This document shows positions 1 through 5,264 of a stretch of DNA of 5,264 nucleotides, piece after piece. The position numbers and the translations under genes are program-made. The DNA lies in contig JAHZKQ010000274.1 in assembly GCA_022600315.1 (NCBI GenBank), positions 1 to 5,264 of the forward strand, read 5' to 3'. Position 1 is the first letter of the stretch. Each line of letters opens with the position of its first letter. Origin of the DNA: Gammaproteobacteria bacterium (GTDB taxonomy: Bacteria; Pseudomonadota; Gammaproteobacteria; Coxiellales; Coxiellaceae). The notes under the pieces are model-generated. The model searched no databases. It saw only the letters and a list, made by a program, of their open reading frames with translations, and had not been told where the DNA came from.

Positions 1-1316
1 AACGAAATAGCCGACAACCAAAAATGCCATTTACCTAGAGTCTCATTGTATTTGTAACCGGTCCATTTTGGGATCCAGTAATAAACGGCGGCCATAATCG
101 CATATATTGAACCTGGCACTAGTACATAGTGAAAGTGTGCAACTACAAAATAGGAATCTTGATATTGAAAATCGGCAGGCACAATTGCCAACATTAATCC
201 GGAAAAGCCACCCAAAGTAAACATCACGATAAATCCTAGCGCAAATAGCATAGGGGTTTCAAACGTCATTGAGCCTTTAAACATGGTGGCAATCCAATTA
301 AAGACTTTAATGCCAGTGGGTACGGCAATTAACATTGTCAAATACATAAAGAATAATTCTGCACCCAGCGGAATGCCGGTGGTAAACATATGATGGGCCC
401 AGACCACATAAGATAAGCCGGCAATACAGACGGTGGCATAAATCATTGCGGTGTAGCCAAATAAGGGTTTGCGGCTAAAAGTTGGGATAATTTCTGAGAT
501 CACCCCAAACGCTGGCAGAATTAATACGTAAACTTCAGGGTGGCCGAAAAACCAAAATAAATGTTGAAATAATAATGGATCGCCACCACCGGCAGGGTTG
601 AAAAACGTGGTGCCAAAATGTCGATCGGTTAACATCATGGTCACTGTCCCAGCGAGAATTGGCATAATGCCCAATAGTAGAAATGCGGTAATAAGCCAAG
701 TCCACACGAAGATCGGCATTTTTTTAAAGCGCATGCCAGGAGCACGCATATTAATAATGGTGGCAATAATATTAATCGCCCCTAAAATCGAAGACAGCCC
801 TAATAAGTGAATCGAAAAAATCATAAAGTCAGTGCTGGGTGGACCATACTTGGTGGAAAGCGGCGCGTAAAAAGTCCAGCCAAAGTTTGGCGCTGGGCCT
901 TGAACAAAAAAATTGGTGCTCATTAAAATCATAAAAGCAAATGGCAAGATCCAAAAACTCCAGTTATTTAAGCGCGGCAAGGCCATATCGGGTGCGCCAA
1001 TCATAACCGGTATTTGCCAGTTTGCTAATCCAACAAAAGCTGGCATCACCACACCAAAAATCATAATCAAGCCATGGAAAGTAATTAATTGATTGTAAAA
1101 GTCTGGATTCATAATTTGGCCGGGCTGGAAAAGTTCAACCCGTATGGCTAATGCAAACAGTCCACCCACAAAGAACATAATGCAAGCCAACCATAAATAT
1201 AAGGTGCCAATATCTTTATGGTTAGTGGTCATCACCCAGCGTTTAATAAAACCTATCACGCCTTTTTTTTGCGGTGCACCGTGATGATGATCCAGTGTAT
1301 TAACATCCATGTTCAT
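1..1316 (-). CDS. ctaD: Cytochrome c oxidase subunit I (caa3/A1-type), 3' end cut off by the window edge
   Basis: This is the catalytic subunit of the terminal oxidase, an inner-membrane protein that reduces O2 to water and pumps protons. I translated 438 codons before the left edge; family members are usually about 520-540 residues, so roughly 90-100 C-terminal residues (about the last two membrane helices) are missing. All heme and copper ligands are visible: H81 and H396 (heme a), H394 (heme a3), and H259, H308 and H309 (CuB). The GHPEVY motif (H259, E261, Y263) places it in the A1 subfamily. D110 in GAPDMALPR is the D-channel entrance and K337 in PTGIKVFNW is the K-channel lysine. The N-terminus is cytoplasmic with a DHHH cluster (residues 9-12) and no signal peptide. 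I chose the ATG at 1316 because AAGGA lies 8 bases upstream; a second in-frame ATG at 1310 is too close to exclude. It starts 11 bases after the coxB stop, so the two are surely co-transcribed. Q386 stands where bovine and Paracoccus enzymes have the Mg-site His. Confidence 0.97.
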   Translation of the reverse strand, partial: MNMDVNTLDHHHGAPQKKGVIGFIKRWVMTTNHKDIGTLYLWLACIMFFVGGLFALAIRVELFQPGQIMNPDFYNQLITFHGLIMIFGVVMPAFVGLANWQIPVMIGAPDMALPRLNNWSFWILPFAFMILMSTNFFVQGPAPNFGWTFYAPLSTKYGPPSTDFMIFSIHLLGLSSILGAINIIATIINMRAPGMRFKKMPIFVWTWLITAFLLLGIMPILAGTVTMMLTDRHFGTTFFNPAGGGDPLLFQHLFWFFGHPEVYVLILPAFGVISEIIPTFSRKPLFGYTAMIYATVCIAGLSYVVWAHHMFTTGIPLGAELFFMYLTMLIAVPTGIKVFNWIATMFKGSMTFETPMLFALGFIVMFTLGGFSGLMLAIVPADFQYQDSYFVVAHFHYVLVPGSIYAIMAAVYYWIPKWTGYKYNETLGKWHFWLSAIS

Positions 1317-1323
1317 GGGTTTT

Positions 1324-1329
1324 ATCCTT
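1324..1329 (-). promoter_or_regulatory. ctaD ribosome-binding site overlapping the coxB stop codon
   Basis: On the minus strand AAGGAT lies here, with the AAGGA core 8 bases before the ctaD ATG at 1316. The coxB TAA (1328-1330) shares bases with it. A ribosome finishing coxB therefore sits on the ctaD start signal, which suggests translational coupling between subunits II and I (inference). Confidence 0.75.
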
Positions 1330-2482
1330 ATGGTTTGCGGGCTTTGGCAATTTCGGCCGGTTGCACAATGCCACCAGCATTGTCACCATATTTTTTCTGA
1401 TTCGCATTACCCCAGTTATTCCGCTCGTAAGTGATTACCGCGGCAAGATCGGTATCTGATAATTGATTGCCAAATGCTTGCATGGCCGTGCCTTGTTTAC
1501 CATTTAGAACAATATCAATATGTCCAGCGACAGGACCTACGGTAATTTTACCGGCTTTTAATGCGGGGAATACCGGCGGTTGACCACTACCATCGGCTTT
1601 ATGGCATACGCTGCAATAAGTGCCGTAGACTTTTTTGCCGGCAGTCATTAGTTTATCTTTTGTCATGGGTTTGCTGGGCGTTGCAGGCTGGTTTAAATGC
1701 ACATGGGTTTGTTTAGCAACCCATTTGTCAAAACCTTCTTGGGTTTTTGCCACCACTACAATCGGCATAAACGCATGATGCGCACCGCATAGTTCGGCGC
1801 ATTGGCCGCGATAAATACCGGGCCGATCGATTCTAGCCCAGGCTTGATAAATATAACCCGGGATAGCATCGCGTTTAATACCAAGCGCGGGGACCCACCA
1901 AGAATGAATCACGTCATTGGAGGTGACTAAAAAACGAATTTTCTTATGGATCGGTAGCACTAAAGGTTTATCGACTTCAAGTAAATACCATTTGCCTTTT
2001 TTGGTTTTATTTTTAATTTGGCTTTGTGGGGTAGATAAGTTGCTAAAAAAACTAATGCCTTGATCAAGATATTCGTATTTCCATTTCCATTGGTAACCGG
2101 TAATTTTAATATTAATATCGGCGTGACTGTCATCATCCATGCGCATTAAAACGATGGTGGCGGGGATGGCCATCGCTACTAAGATTAAAAAGGGGATCAC
2201 CACCCAGACTATTTCAAGTTTAACGCTGCCATGAAATTGAGCTGCCTGATAGCCTTTTGATTTGCGATGATGAATCAGTGAATAAATCATGACACCAAAA
2301 ACCACTACCCCAATAGCAACGCAGATCCAGAAGATGGTCATGTGTAAATCGTAGATATCGCGGCTAATTGGTGTGACGCCTTCGGTCATATTAAAATAAT
2401 GGATGCCTTGTTCGGCAAAGCTTGGCAAGCTAATAAGCAATAAAGCGAGCAGCCCTAAAAATTGCGCAATCCATTTTCTCAT
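1328..2482 (-). CDS. coxB: Cytochrome c oxidase subunit II with fused cytochrome c domain (caa3-type)
   Basis: This subunit takes electrons from periplasmic cytochrome c and passes them through CuA to subunit I. The 384-residue product starts with a signal peptide (about 1-23, ending SFA before E24) and has two membrane helices (about 48-70 and 90-112). E90 in the second helix matches the conserved subunit II Glu at the K-channel mouth. A cupredoxin domain (about 122-256) carries the aromatic patch YQWKWKYEY (130-138) and a full CuA set: H193, C228, E230, C232, H236 and M239. A C-terminal cytochrome c domain (about 278-356) has CSVCH at 290-294 and a likely axial Met, M334. The fusion makes this a caa3-type enzyme, which carries its own electron-entry heme. 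The start at 2482 is set by AAGGAG 6 bases upstream. ctaD follows after 11 bases; the tetraheme cytochrome gene lies 125 bases upstream on the same strand. No key residue is missing. Confidence 0.97.
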   Translation of the reverse strand: MRKWIAQFLGLLALLLISLPSFAEQGIHYFNMTEGVTPISRDIYDLHMTIFWICVAIGVVVFGVMIYSLIHHRKSKGYQAAQFHGSVKLEIVWVVIPFLILVAMAIPATIVLMRMDDDSHADINIKITGYQWKWKYEYLDQGISFFSNLSTPQSQIKNKTKKGKWYLLEVDKPLVLPIHKKIRFLVTSNDVIHSWWVPALGIKRDAIPGYIYQAWARIDRPGIYRGQCAELCGAHHAFMPIVVVAKTQEGFDKWVAKQTHVHLNQPATPSKPMTKDKLMTAGKKVYGTYCSVCHKADGSGQPPVFPALKAGKITVGPVAGHIDIVLNGKQGTAMQAFGNQLSDTDLAAVITYERNNWGNANQKKYGDNAGGIVQPAEIAKARKP

Positions 2483-2490
2483 CTCGATCT

Positions 2491-2504
2491 CCTTATCGAT
2501 AAGG
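2491..2504. promoter_or_regulatory. Perfect 14-bp palindrome covering part of the coxB Shine-Dalgarno
   Basis: CCTTATCGATAAGG reads the same on both strands. On the coxB strand its right arm supplies AAGG of the AAGGAG ribosome-binding site (2489-2494). In RNA it could fold as a 5-bp stem with a UCGA loop and hide that site; as DNA it could be an operator for a dimeric repressor. It lies just downstream of the predicted promoter, near the expected transcript start. The symmetry is seen directly; the function is inferred. Confidence 0.45.
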
Positions 2505-2511
2505 CTTTTTT

Positions 2512-2540
2512 AAAATAAACCAAGATGTCATTTGGGTCAA
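2512..2540 (-). promoter_or_regulatory. Probable sigma70-type promoter for coxB-ctaD
   Basis: On the minus strand TTGACC (2535-2540, 5 of 6 to the -35 consensus) is followed after exactly 17 bases by TATTTT (2512-2517, 4 of 6 to the -10 consensus). Transcription would begin near 2505, giving a leader of about 20-25 bases before the coxB ATG. This would let coxB-ctaD be expressed apart from the upstream cytochrome gene. The prediction rests on motif and spacing only. Confidence 0.5.
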
Positions 2541-2570
2541 TCGATCGTTGAGCTGCGCTCTCCTACTGTC

Positions 2571-2593
2571 ATCCCGCGGCTTGACCGCGGGAT
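2571..2593. repeat. GC-rich palindromic hairpin, REP-like dispersed-repeat candidate
   Basis: A perfect 9-bp inverted repeat (ATCCCGCGG / CCGCGGGAT) flanks a 5-base loop, CTTGA. It is far more GC-rich than its surroundings and starts about 14 bases after the stop of the cytochrome gene. Its form (GTCATCCCGCGG...CCGCGGGATCC) resembles short intergenic palindromes that occur in many copies in several intracellular and environmental proteobacteria; that match is from memory. Neither strand has a T-tract after the stem, so it is not a standard intrinsic terminator. It may still stabilise the 3' end of the upstream message. Only one copy occurs in this window. Confidence 0.65.
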
Positions 2594-2607
2594 CCGGATA
2601 TAAATTC

Positions 2608-4146
2608 TTACCAAAGCTTATAATTACCTTCGAGTTTACTTTTATGGAGCATATATTTTATTGCGGCTTTAATTTGTGCATCGTTACATTTCTTACAATG
2701 TGTTGGCAAGATTTGTTGATGACTGTGGATAGTATTTGACATCAATACATCAAACCCTGGCTTGATTAATGGCATCCAGGCAGCGGTATCGCCAGTTTTG
2801 GGTGCTTTAGCATTAGTGCTATCGGTATTATGACAAGCACTACAGCTTTGAGTGTAGATTTTTTCCCCATCGGCTAGTGTGAGTGGCTTAGGCGGTGTTT
2901 CGGAAGGTGCGCTGTCGTCACTTTTAGTGCCTTCCAAGGTTGCATCCAACATATAGCGCACGGCATCTTGAATTTGTTTATTGGTACAACTTAAACAGGC
3001 GCCCTTCGCTGGCATGCCATTAATCCCGTTAATGGCGTTCTTATAAAGTATATTTAAACCTTTTTTCTTTAGTGGCATCCAGGCGGCTTTATCGCCAAAC
3101 TTCGGCGCGCCGCCAGCACCCACCGCATGGCAGACTGAGCAATGGCTTTCATAGACGCCTTGGCCTGGGCCACCAGTCATTTTAGGCTTGGGCGGCACTT
3201 GGCTTTTTACAGTTTTTAAATAAGCCGTGATAGCAGCGATATCTTTAGGATGCAAATACATTAAGCTGTCGTGATTTGCTTCTTCCATGGGGCCTTTGAC
3301 TTGACCACCACCAATCAAATGGTCTTTTAAAAATACGCCGGCCAAATCTGCCACGGAGGCATGTTTTAAATTGGTATAGGTGATATTTGGTGCATAAAAA
3401 CCTTGCACAAAGGCACCGGTTAAATCGTATTTACGAATTGGTGCGCCAAGGTTCCATTTTTTTAAAATTAAATGATGTCCTGGCGTATGACACATGCCGC
3501 AATGTCCTAAACCTTGTACGATATAATAGCCACGGTTCCATTGGGCTGATTTGGTTGGGTCTGGTTTAAAAGCACCTTTGGGGTGAAAGAACATGATCCG
3601 CCAGCCGAGTTGTAGGAAGCGCCAATTAAATGGAAAGATTAAGTCGTTTTTAGGCTTAACTTTATGCACCGGTTCTAGGGCATCTAGGTATGCTTTGATA
3701 TCTTTTAGGTCATTATTGGTCACCATGCTGAAATATAAATATGGCAATGCGGGGTAATAATATTTACCTTGTGGAGAAACCCCTTTGCGCATGGCTTTGA
3801 TAAAGTCTGCATCGGTCCAATTGCCAAGTCCGGTGGCTTTGTCTGGTGTTAAATTAGGGGTATAAATATTTCCAAATGGGGTTTCAATTGCCCGCCCGCC
3901 GGTAAACGCTTTGCCACCATTGGTGGTATGACAGGCAATACAGTCGCCGAGTTTCACCAGATATTCACCGCGCTTAATTTGCTTAGCTTTAGCGCCGGTG
4001 CCGTAATGTATTTTTGGGTAAGTGGGATATTGTTGATGCGTGGTCGCATACAGGCTGCCAGTGGCATAAGCCGCGCTTATCACTAAGCTGGCACTTAGAC
4101 AGAGGCTGATAATAAGGCGGCGGATTAGCAATGACTGGCGCTTCAT
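2608..4146 (-). CDS. Four-heme c-type cytochrome (dehydrogenase-cytochrome-like plus two c5-like modules)
   Basis: This 512-residue protein is exported: a basic N-terminus and hydrophobic stretch (about 8-27) end in AYA before T29, either a cleaved signal or an uncleaved anchor. Four heme sites follow: CIACH (69-73), CGMCH (216-220), CSVCH (336-340) and CSACH (435-439). Residues about 55-315 resemble cytochrome subunits of membrane alcohol/gluconate dehydrogenases (RGEYLVKLGDCIACHT; GGRAIETPFGNIYTPNLTPD); candidate axial Met residues are M141 and M287. Residues about 326-402 and 424-502 are two cytochrome c5-like modules, each with the extra CxxC pair of that family (C384/C387, C484/C487), joined by a Pro/Ser/Thr-rich linker (about 405-422). 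M378 is the expected ligand in the first; the second lacks an equivalent Met. The dehydrogenase cytochromes usually have three hemes, so the arrangement looks like a fusion. Its place upstream of coxB suggests that it feeds electrons to the caa3 oxidase (inference). AAGGAA 7 bases before the ATG supports the start. The donor is unknown. Confidence 0.93.
   Translation of the reverse strand: MKRQSLLIRRLIISLCLSASLVISAAYATGSLYATTHQQYPTYPKIHYGTGAKAKQIKRGEYLVKLGDCIACHTTNGGKAFTGGRAIETPFGNIYTPNLTPDKATGLGNWTDADFIKAMRKGVSPQGKYYYPALPYLYFSMVTNNDLKDIKAYLDALEPVHKVKPKNDLIFPFNWRFLQLGWRIMFFHPKGAFKPDPTKSAQWNRGYYIVQGLGHCGMCHTPGHHLILKKWNLGAPIRKYDLTGAFVQGFYAPNITYTNLKHASVADLAGVFLKDHLIGGGQVKGPMEEANHDSLMYLHPKDIAAITAYLKTVKSQVPPKPKMTGGPGQGVYESHCSVCHAVGAGGAPKFGDKAAWMPLKKKGLNILYKNAINGINGMPAKGACLSCTNKQIQDAVRYMLDATLEGTKSDDSAPSETPPKPLTLADGEKIYTQSCSACHNTDSTNAKAPKTGDTAAWMPLIKPGFDVLMSNTIHSHQQILPTHCKKCNDAQIKAAIKYMLHKSKLEGNYKLW
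2641..3171 (-). repeat. Tandem duplication of a cytochrome c5-like module inside the tetraheme gene
   Basis: Two copies, about 2941-3171 (residues 326-402) and 2641-2877 (residues 424-502), share CxxCH, an APKxGDxAAWMPLxKxG segment, a CxxC pair and an xxIxxAxxYML end. The DNA is also alike around the AAWMPL codons: a stretch near 3073-3095 differs from one near 2767-2790 at only a few bases. This points to an internal duplication rather than two unrelated domains. The second copy has diverged around the heme ligand loop. Confidence 0.8.
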
Positions 4147-4265
4147 GCAAGTATTCCTTGTGTGCTAAATGATTCGGTGTCAGCCCGAAATCTTATACGA
4201 TTTGGCGCGATTTGCAAACTTGAACGCGCGTGCTAAGGTTAGCGTTTATTATATAGGATAAAATC
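4147..4265. promoter_or_regulatory. Divergent promoter region between the cytochrome gene and folA
   Basis: Both genes must be transcribed outward from these 119 bases. For the cytochrome gene, TATAAG (minus strand, 4192-4197) is a good -10; TTGCAA at 4212-4217, itself a palindrome, is the nearest -35-like match, but it is only 14 bases from TATAAG, or 16 from an overlapping TAAGAT. For folA, TATTAT (4247-4252) is a likely -10 with no well-placed -35; TTGAAC at 4220-4225 is 21 bases away. The inverted repeat GCTAA-GG-TTAGC (4232-4243) lies directly before this -10 and could be an operator. The folA site AGGA (4255-4258) lies 7 bases before its ATG. Individual boxes are uncertain. Confidence 0.5.
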
Positions 4266-4751
4266 ATGCTTGCCATTATTGCCGCTATGACCGCTGATCG
4301 AGTGATTGGTAAAGACAATCAAATGCCTTGGGGCCGTATGCCAGCCGATCTTAAGCACTTTTGCGAACTGACCATGGGTAAGGCGATTATCATGGGACGT
4401 AAGACTTTTGAGAGTATTGGTAAGCCCTTGCCTGGACGGCGCAATATTGTTATTACGCGGTCACAAGATTTAAATCTACCGGGTTGTGAGGTGGTAAATT
4501 CATTTGAGGACGCCTTAGCGAAAGCCTCCGTCGCAGAAGATGTGGTGGTAATTGGTGGTGGTGAAATTTATCGGTTGGCGATGTCATTAGTTGATCATAT
4601 GTATTTAACTTATATTGATTACCCAAACGGTGGTGATACTTATTTCCCAGAATGGAATGCCAGTGACTGGCAAGAGCTATCGAATGAAACCTTCTCAGCC
4701 GATGCAAAAAACCCTTACGCCTATCGGTTTGTGGAATTAACAAAGCGCTGA
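4266..4751 (+). CDS. folA: Dihydrofolate reductase
   Basis: This enzyme reduces 7,8-dihydrofolate to tetrahydrofolate with NADPH in the cytoplasm, supplying one-carbon carriers for thymidylate and purine synthesis; it is the trimethoprim target. The 161 residues match the usual size (E. coli 159). Visible signatures are the N-terminal IIAAMTADRVIGKDNQMPW, the catalytic acid D28 in PADLKHF, MGRKTFESIG (43-52) at the cofactor site, PLPGRRN (54-60) with R58 for the substrate carboxylate, IGGGE (96-100) for NADPH, and T115 in YLTYID. One residue is inserted after W22 (WGRMPAD against WNLPAD in E. coli), lengthening the M20 loop by one. The ATG at 4266 is supported by AGGA 7 bases upstream. It is read away from the cytochrome cluster and looks monocistronic; the gene beyond is convergent. 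I saw no terminator after it. There is no sign that it is a mobile resistance version. Confidence 0.97.
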   Translation: MLAIIAAMTADRVIGKDNQMPWGRMPADLKHFCELTMGKAIIMGRKTFESIGKPLPGRRNIVITRSQDLNLPGCEVVNSFEDALAKASVAEDVVVIGGGEIYRLAMSLVDHMYLTYIDYPNGGDTYFPEWNASDWQELSNETFSADAKNPYAYRFVELTKR

Positions 4752-4752
4752 G

Positions 4753-5187
4753 TTAATTTTTTATGTAGGTTATCGAATGAGTGCTTGGAACTAGCCGGCA
4801 TGCAGTGTCATTAAAATAGGGCGTTGCAAAATTAATCGTGATTGCTTGAGATGTTTTATTTGCGGTTACTTTGCCTGTCACTGTGCCTGCTACAGGCTGG
4901 GTTGAGTAGCCATCAATGGTTCCCGGATTAGTTAATGAAAAGTTTTTGCTAAAGCTAGAATCTGAAAGGTTACCGCCGGTGCTGTGACTGCGGCCAACAA
5001 TAGTTTTGTTTTGCGTGTCCAAAGTAATGGTTTGCGGCACTAAAAAACTTGCTAGAGGTTGTCCGCCAAAACTGTAACAGACAATAGCCGTATTGTATAA
5101 TCCACTGTTATAGGTGATTGAACTTGCAAAGCTCATAATCGGAGTTAATAAAACGGTGCCGAGAAAGATAAGTTTCTTGAGAGTCAT
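4753..5187 (-). CDS. Small secreted protein of unknown function
   Basis: I do not recognise this 144-residue protein. It has a clear signal peptide: two lysines (K4, K5), a hydrophobic core (about 6-18) and SFA before S22, so about 123 residues would be exported. The mature part is rich in Thr, Ser, Asn and Gly with alternating polar and hydrophobic residues, which suggests a beta-sandwich. It has only two cysteines, C37 and C130, near opposite ends, which could form a disulfide. There is no lipobox, no helix after the signal, and no enzyme motif that I can see. AAGGTGA 6 bases before the ATG gives good support for translation. It converges on folA with one base between the stops. It could be a periplasmic, outer-surface or secreted protein; no role can be assigned. 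Confidence 0.8.
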   Translation of the reverse strand: MTLKKLIFLGTVLLTPIMSFASSITYNSGLYNTAIVCYSFGGQPLASFLVPQTITLDTQNKTIVGRSHSTGGNLSDSSFSKNFSLTNPGTIDGYSTQPVAGTVTGKVTANKTSQAITINFATPYFNDTACRLVPSTHSITYIKN

Positions 5188-5264
5188 AGCTTTTCACCTT
5201 TTGTTTTTATTTGGCTTAAAACGTACAAAATGCATGGTTTATGTAATTAAAATCTCAGCCTATT
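5188..5264. other. Upstream region of the small secreted-protein gene
   Basis: These 77 bases are AT-rich and hold the AAGGTGA ribosome-binding site (minus strand, 5194-5200) of the secreted-protein gene. Its promoter should be here or beyond the right edge, but I found no pair of -35 and -10 boxes with good spacing. No other gene, repeat or RNA is visible. Confidence 0.4.

Noticed and set aside
598..810. Plus-strand open frame of 70 codons
   Set aside because: It lies wholly inside ctaD, antisense to its conserved core around the CuB ligands; a shadow frame.
1263..1270. Run of eight A in ctaD codons 16-19 as a phase-variation tract
   Set aside because: Eight bases is short for slippage switching and encodes an ordinary Lys pair in an AT-rich gene; switching off the main oxidase subunit seems unlikely.
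1281..1290. DHHH cluster at the ctaD N-terminus as a special metal site
   Set aside because: His-rich cytoplasmic N-termini are frequent in this type of subunit I, so it is not notable by itself.
1218..1400. Plus-strand open frame of 60 codons across the coxB-ctaD junction
   Set aside because: It is antisense to two well-supported genes and has no ribosome-binding site or recognisable product.
2571..2593. Hairpin as a rho-independent terminator of the cytochrome gene
   Set aside because: No run of T follows the stem on either strand, so the intrinsic terminator pattern is incomplete.
2680..2730. Frameshift as the cause of the missing Met in the fourth heme module
   Set aside because: The frame stays open and the c5-like sequence, including CxxC and the AAIKYML end, continues in register on both sides; a compensated double indel cannot be fully excluded.
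2548..2739. Plus-strand open frame covering the hairpin repeat
   Set aside because: Most of it is antisense to the end of the tetraheme cytochrome gene; its start lies in the repeat-bearing gap and the composition is not protein-like.
3387..3569. Plus-strand open frame of 60 codons
   Set aside because: It is antisense to the second heme module of the cytochrome gene; a shadow frame.
4453..4743. Minus-strand open frame of 96 codons
   Set aside because: It is antisense to folA; the Pro/His/Arg-rich product is typical of a shadow frame.
1..5264. CRISPR array, tRNA, rRNA, insertion sequence or phage genes
   Set aside because: I saw no regularly spaced repeats, transposase motifs, cloverleaf-like sequence or ribosomal sequence on either strand.

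Overview
This window comes from a bacterium with a caa3-type (heme-copper, A1 family) cytochrome c oxidase. The base composition is moderately AT-rich, the proteins look gammaproteobacterial, and a short GC-rich palindrome resembles the dispersed repeats of intracellular or environmental Gammaproteobacteria. A Legionellales or Coxiellaceae-like source is plausible, but this is inference; no marker here fixes the taxon.

Layout. Positions 1-4146 hold a minus-strand respiratory cluster, read right to left. First is a 512-residue secreted or membrane-anchored c-type cytochrome with four CxxCH heme sites (2608-4146). Next is coxB, oxidase subunit II with a CuA domain and a fused C-terminal cytochrome c domain (1328-2482). 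Last is ctaD, oxidase subunit I (1-1316), which runs off the left edge after 438 codons. The 125-bp gap before coxB contains a GC-rich hairpin repeat, a good sigma70-like promoter, and a perfect 14-bp palindrome that covers part of the coxB Shine-Dalgarno sequence. A 119-bp divergent intergenic region (4147-4265) separates this cluster from folA (dihydrofolate reductase, plus strand, 4266-4751). A small gene for a secreted protein of unknown function (4753-5187, minus strand) converges on folA with a single base between the two stop codons. The last 77 bases are its upstream region.

How the genes work together. The four-heme cytochrome probably collects electrons in the periplasm from the bc1 complex or a dehydrogenase. 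It would pass them to the heme c and CuA of CoxB, and then to heme a and the heme a3/CuB site of CtaD, where oxygen is reduced with proton pumping. The cytochrome looks like a chimera: two modules like the cytochrome subunits of membrane alcohol/gluconate dehydrogenases, followed by two tandem cytochrome c5-like modules. folA (folate metabolism) and the small secreted protein have no evident link to respiration.

The most noteworthy points are the chimeric tetraheme cytochrome, whose last heme module has lost its expected Met ligand motif, and the palindrome over the coxB ribosome-binding site. I saw no CRISPR array, transposon, RNA gene or defence system, and no convincing wholly new system.
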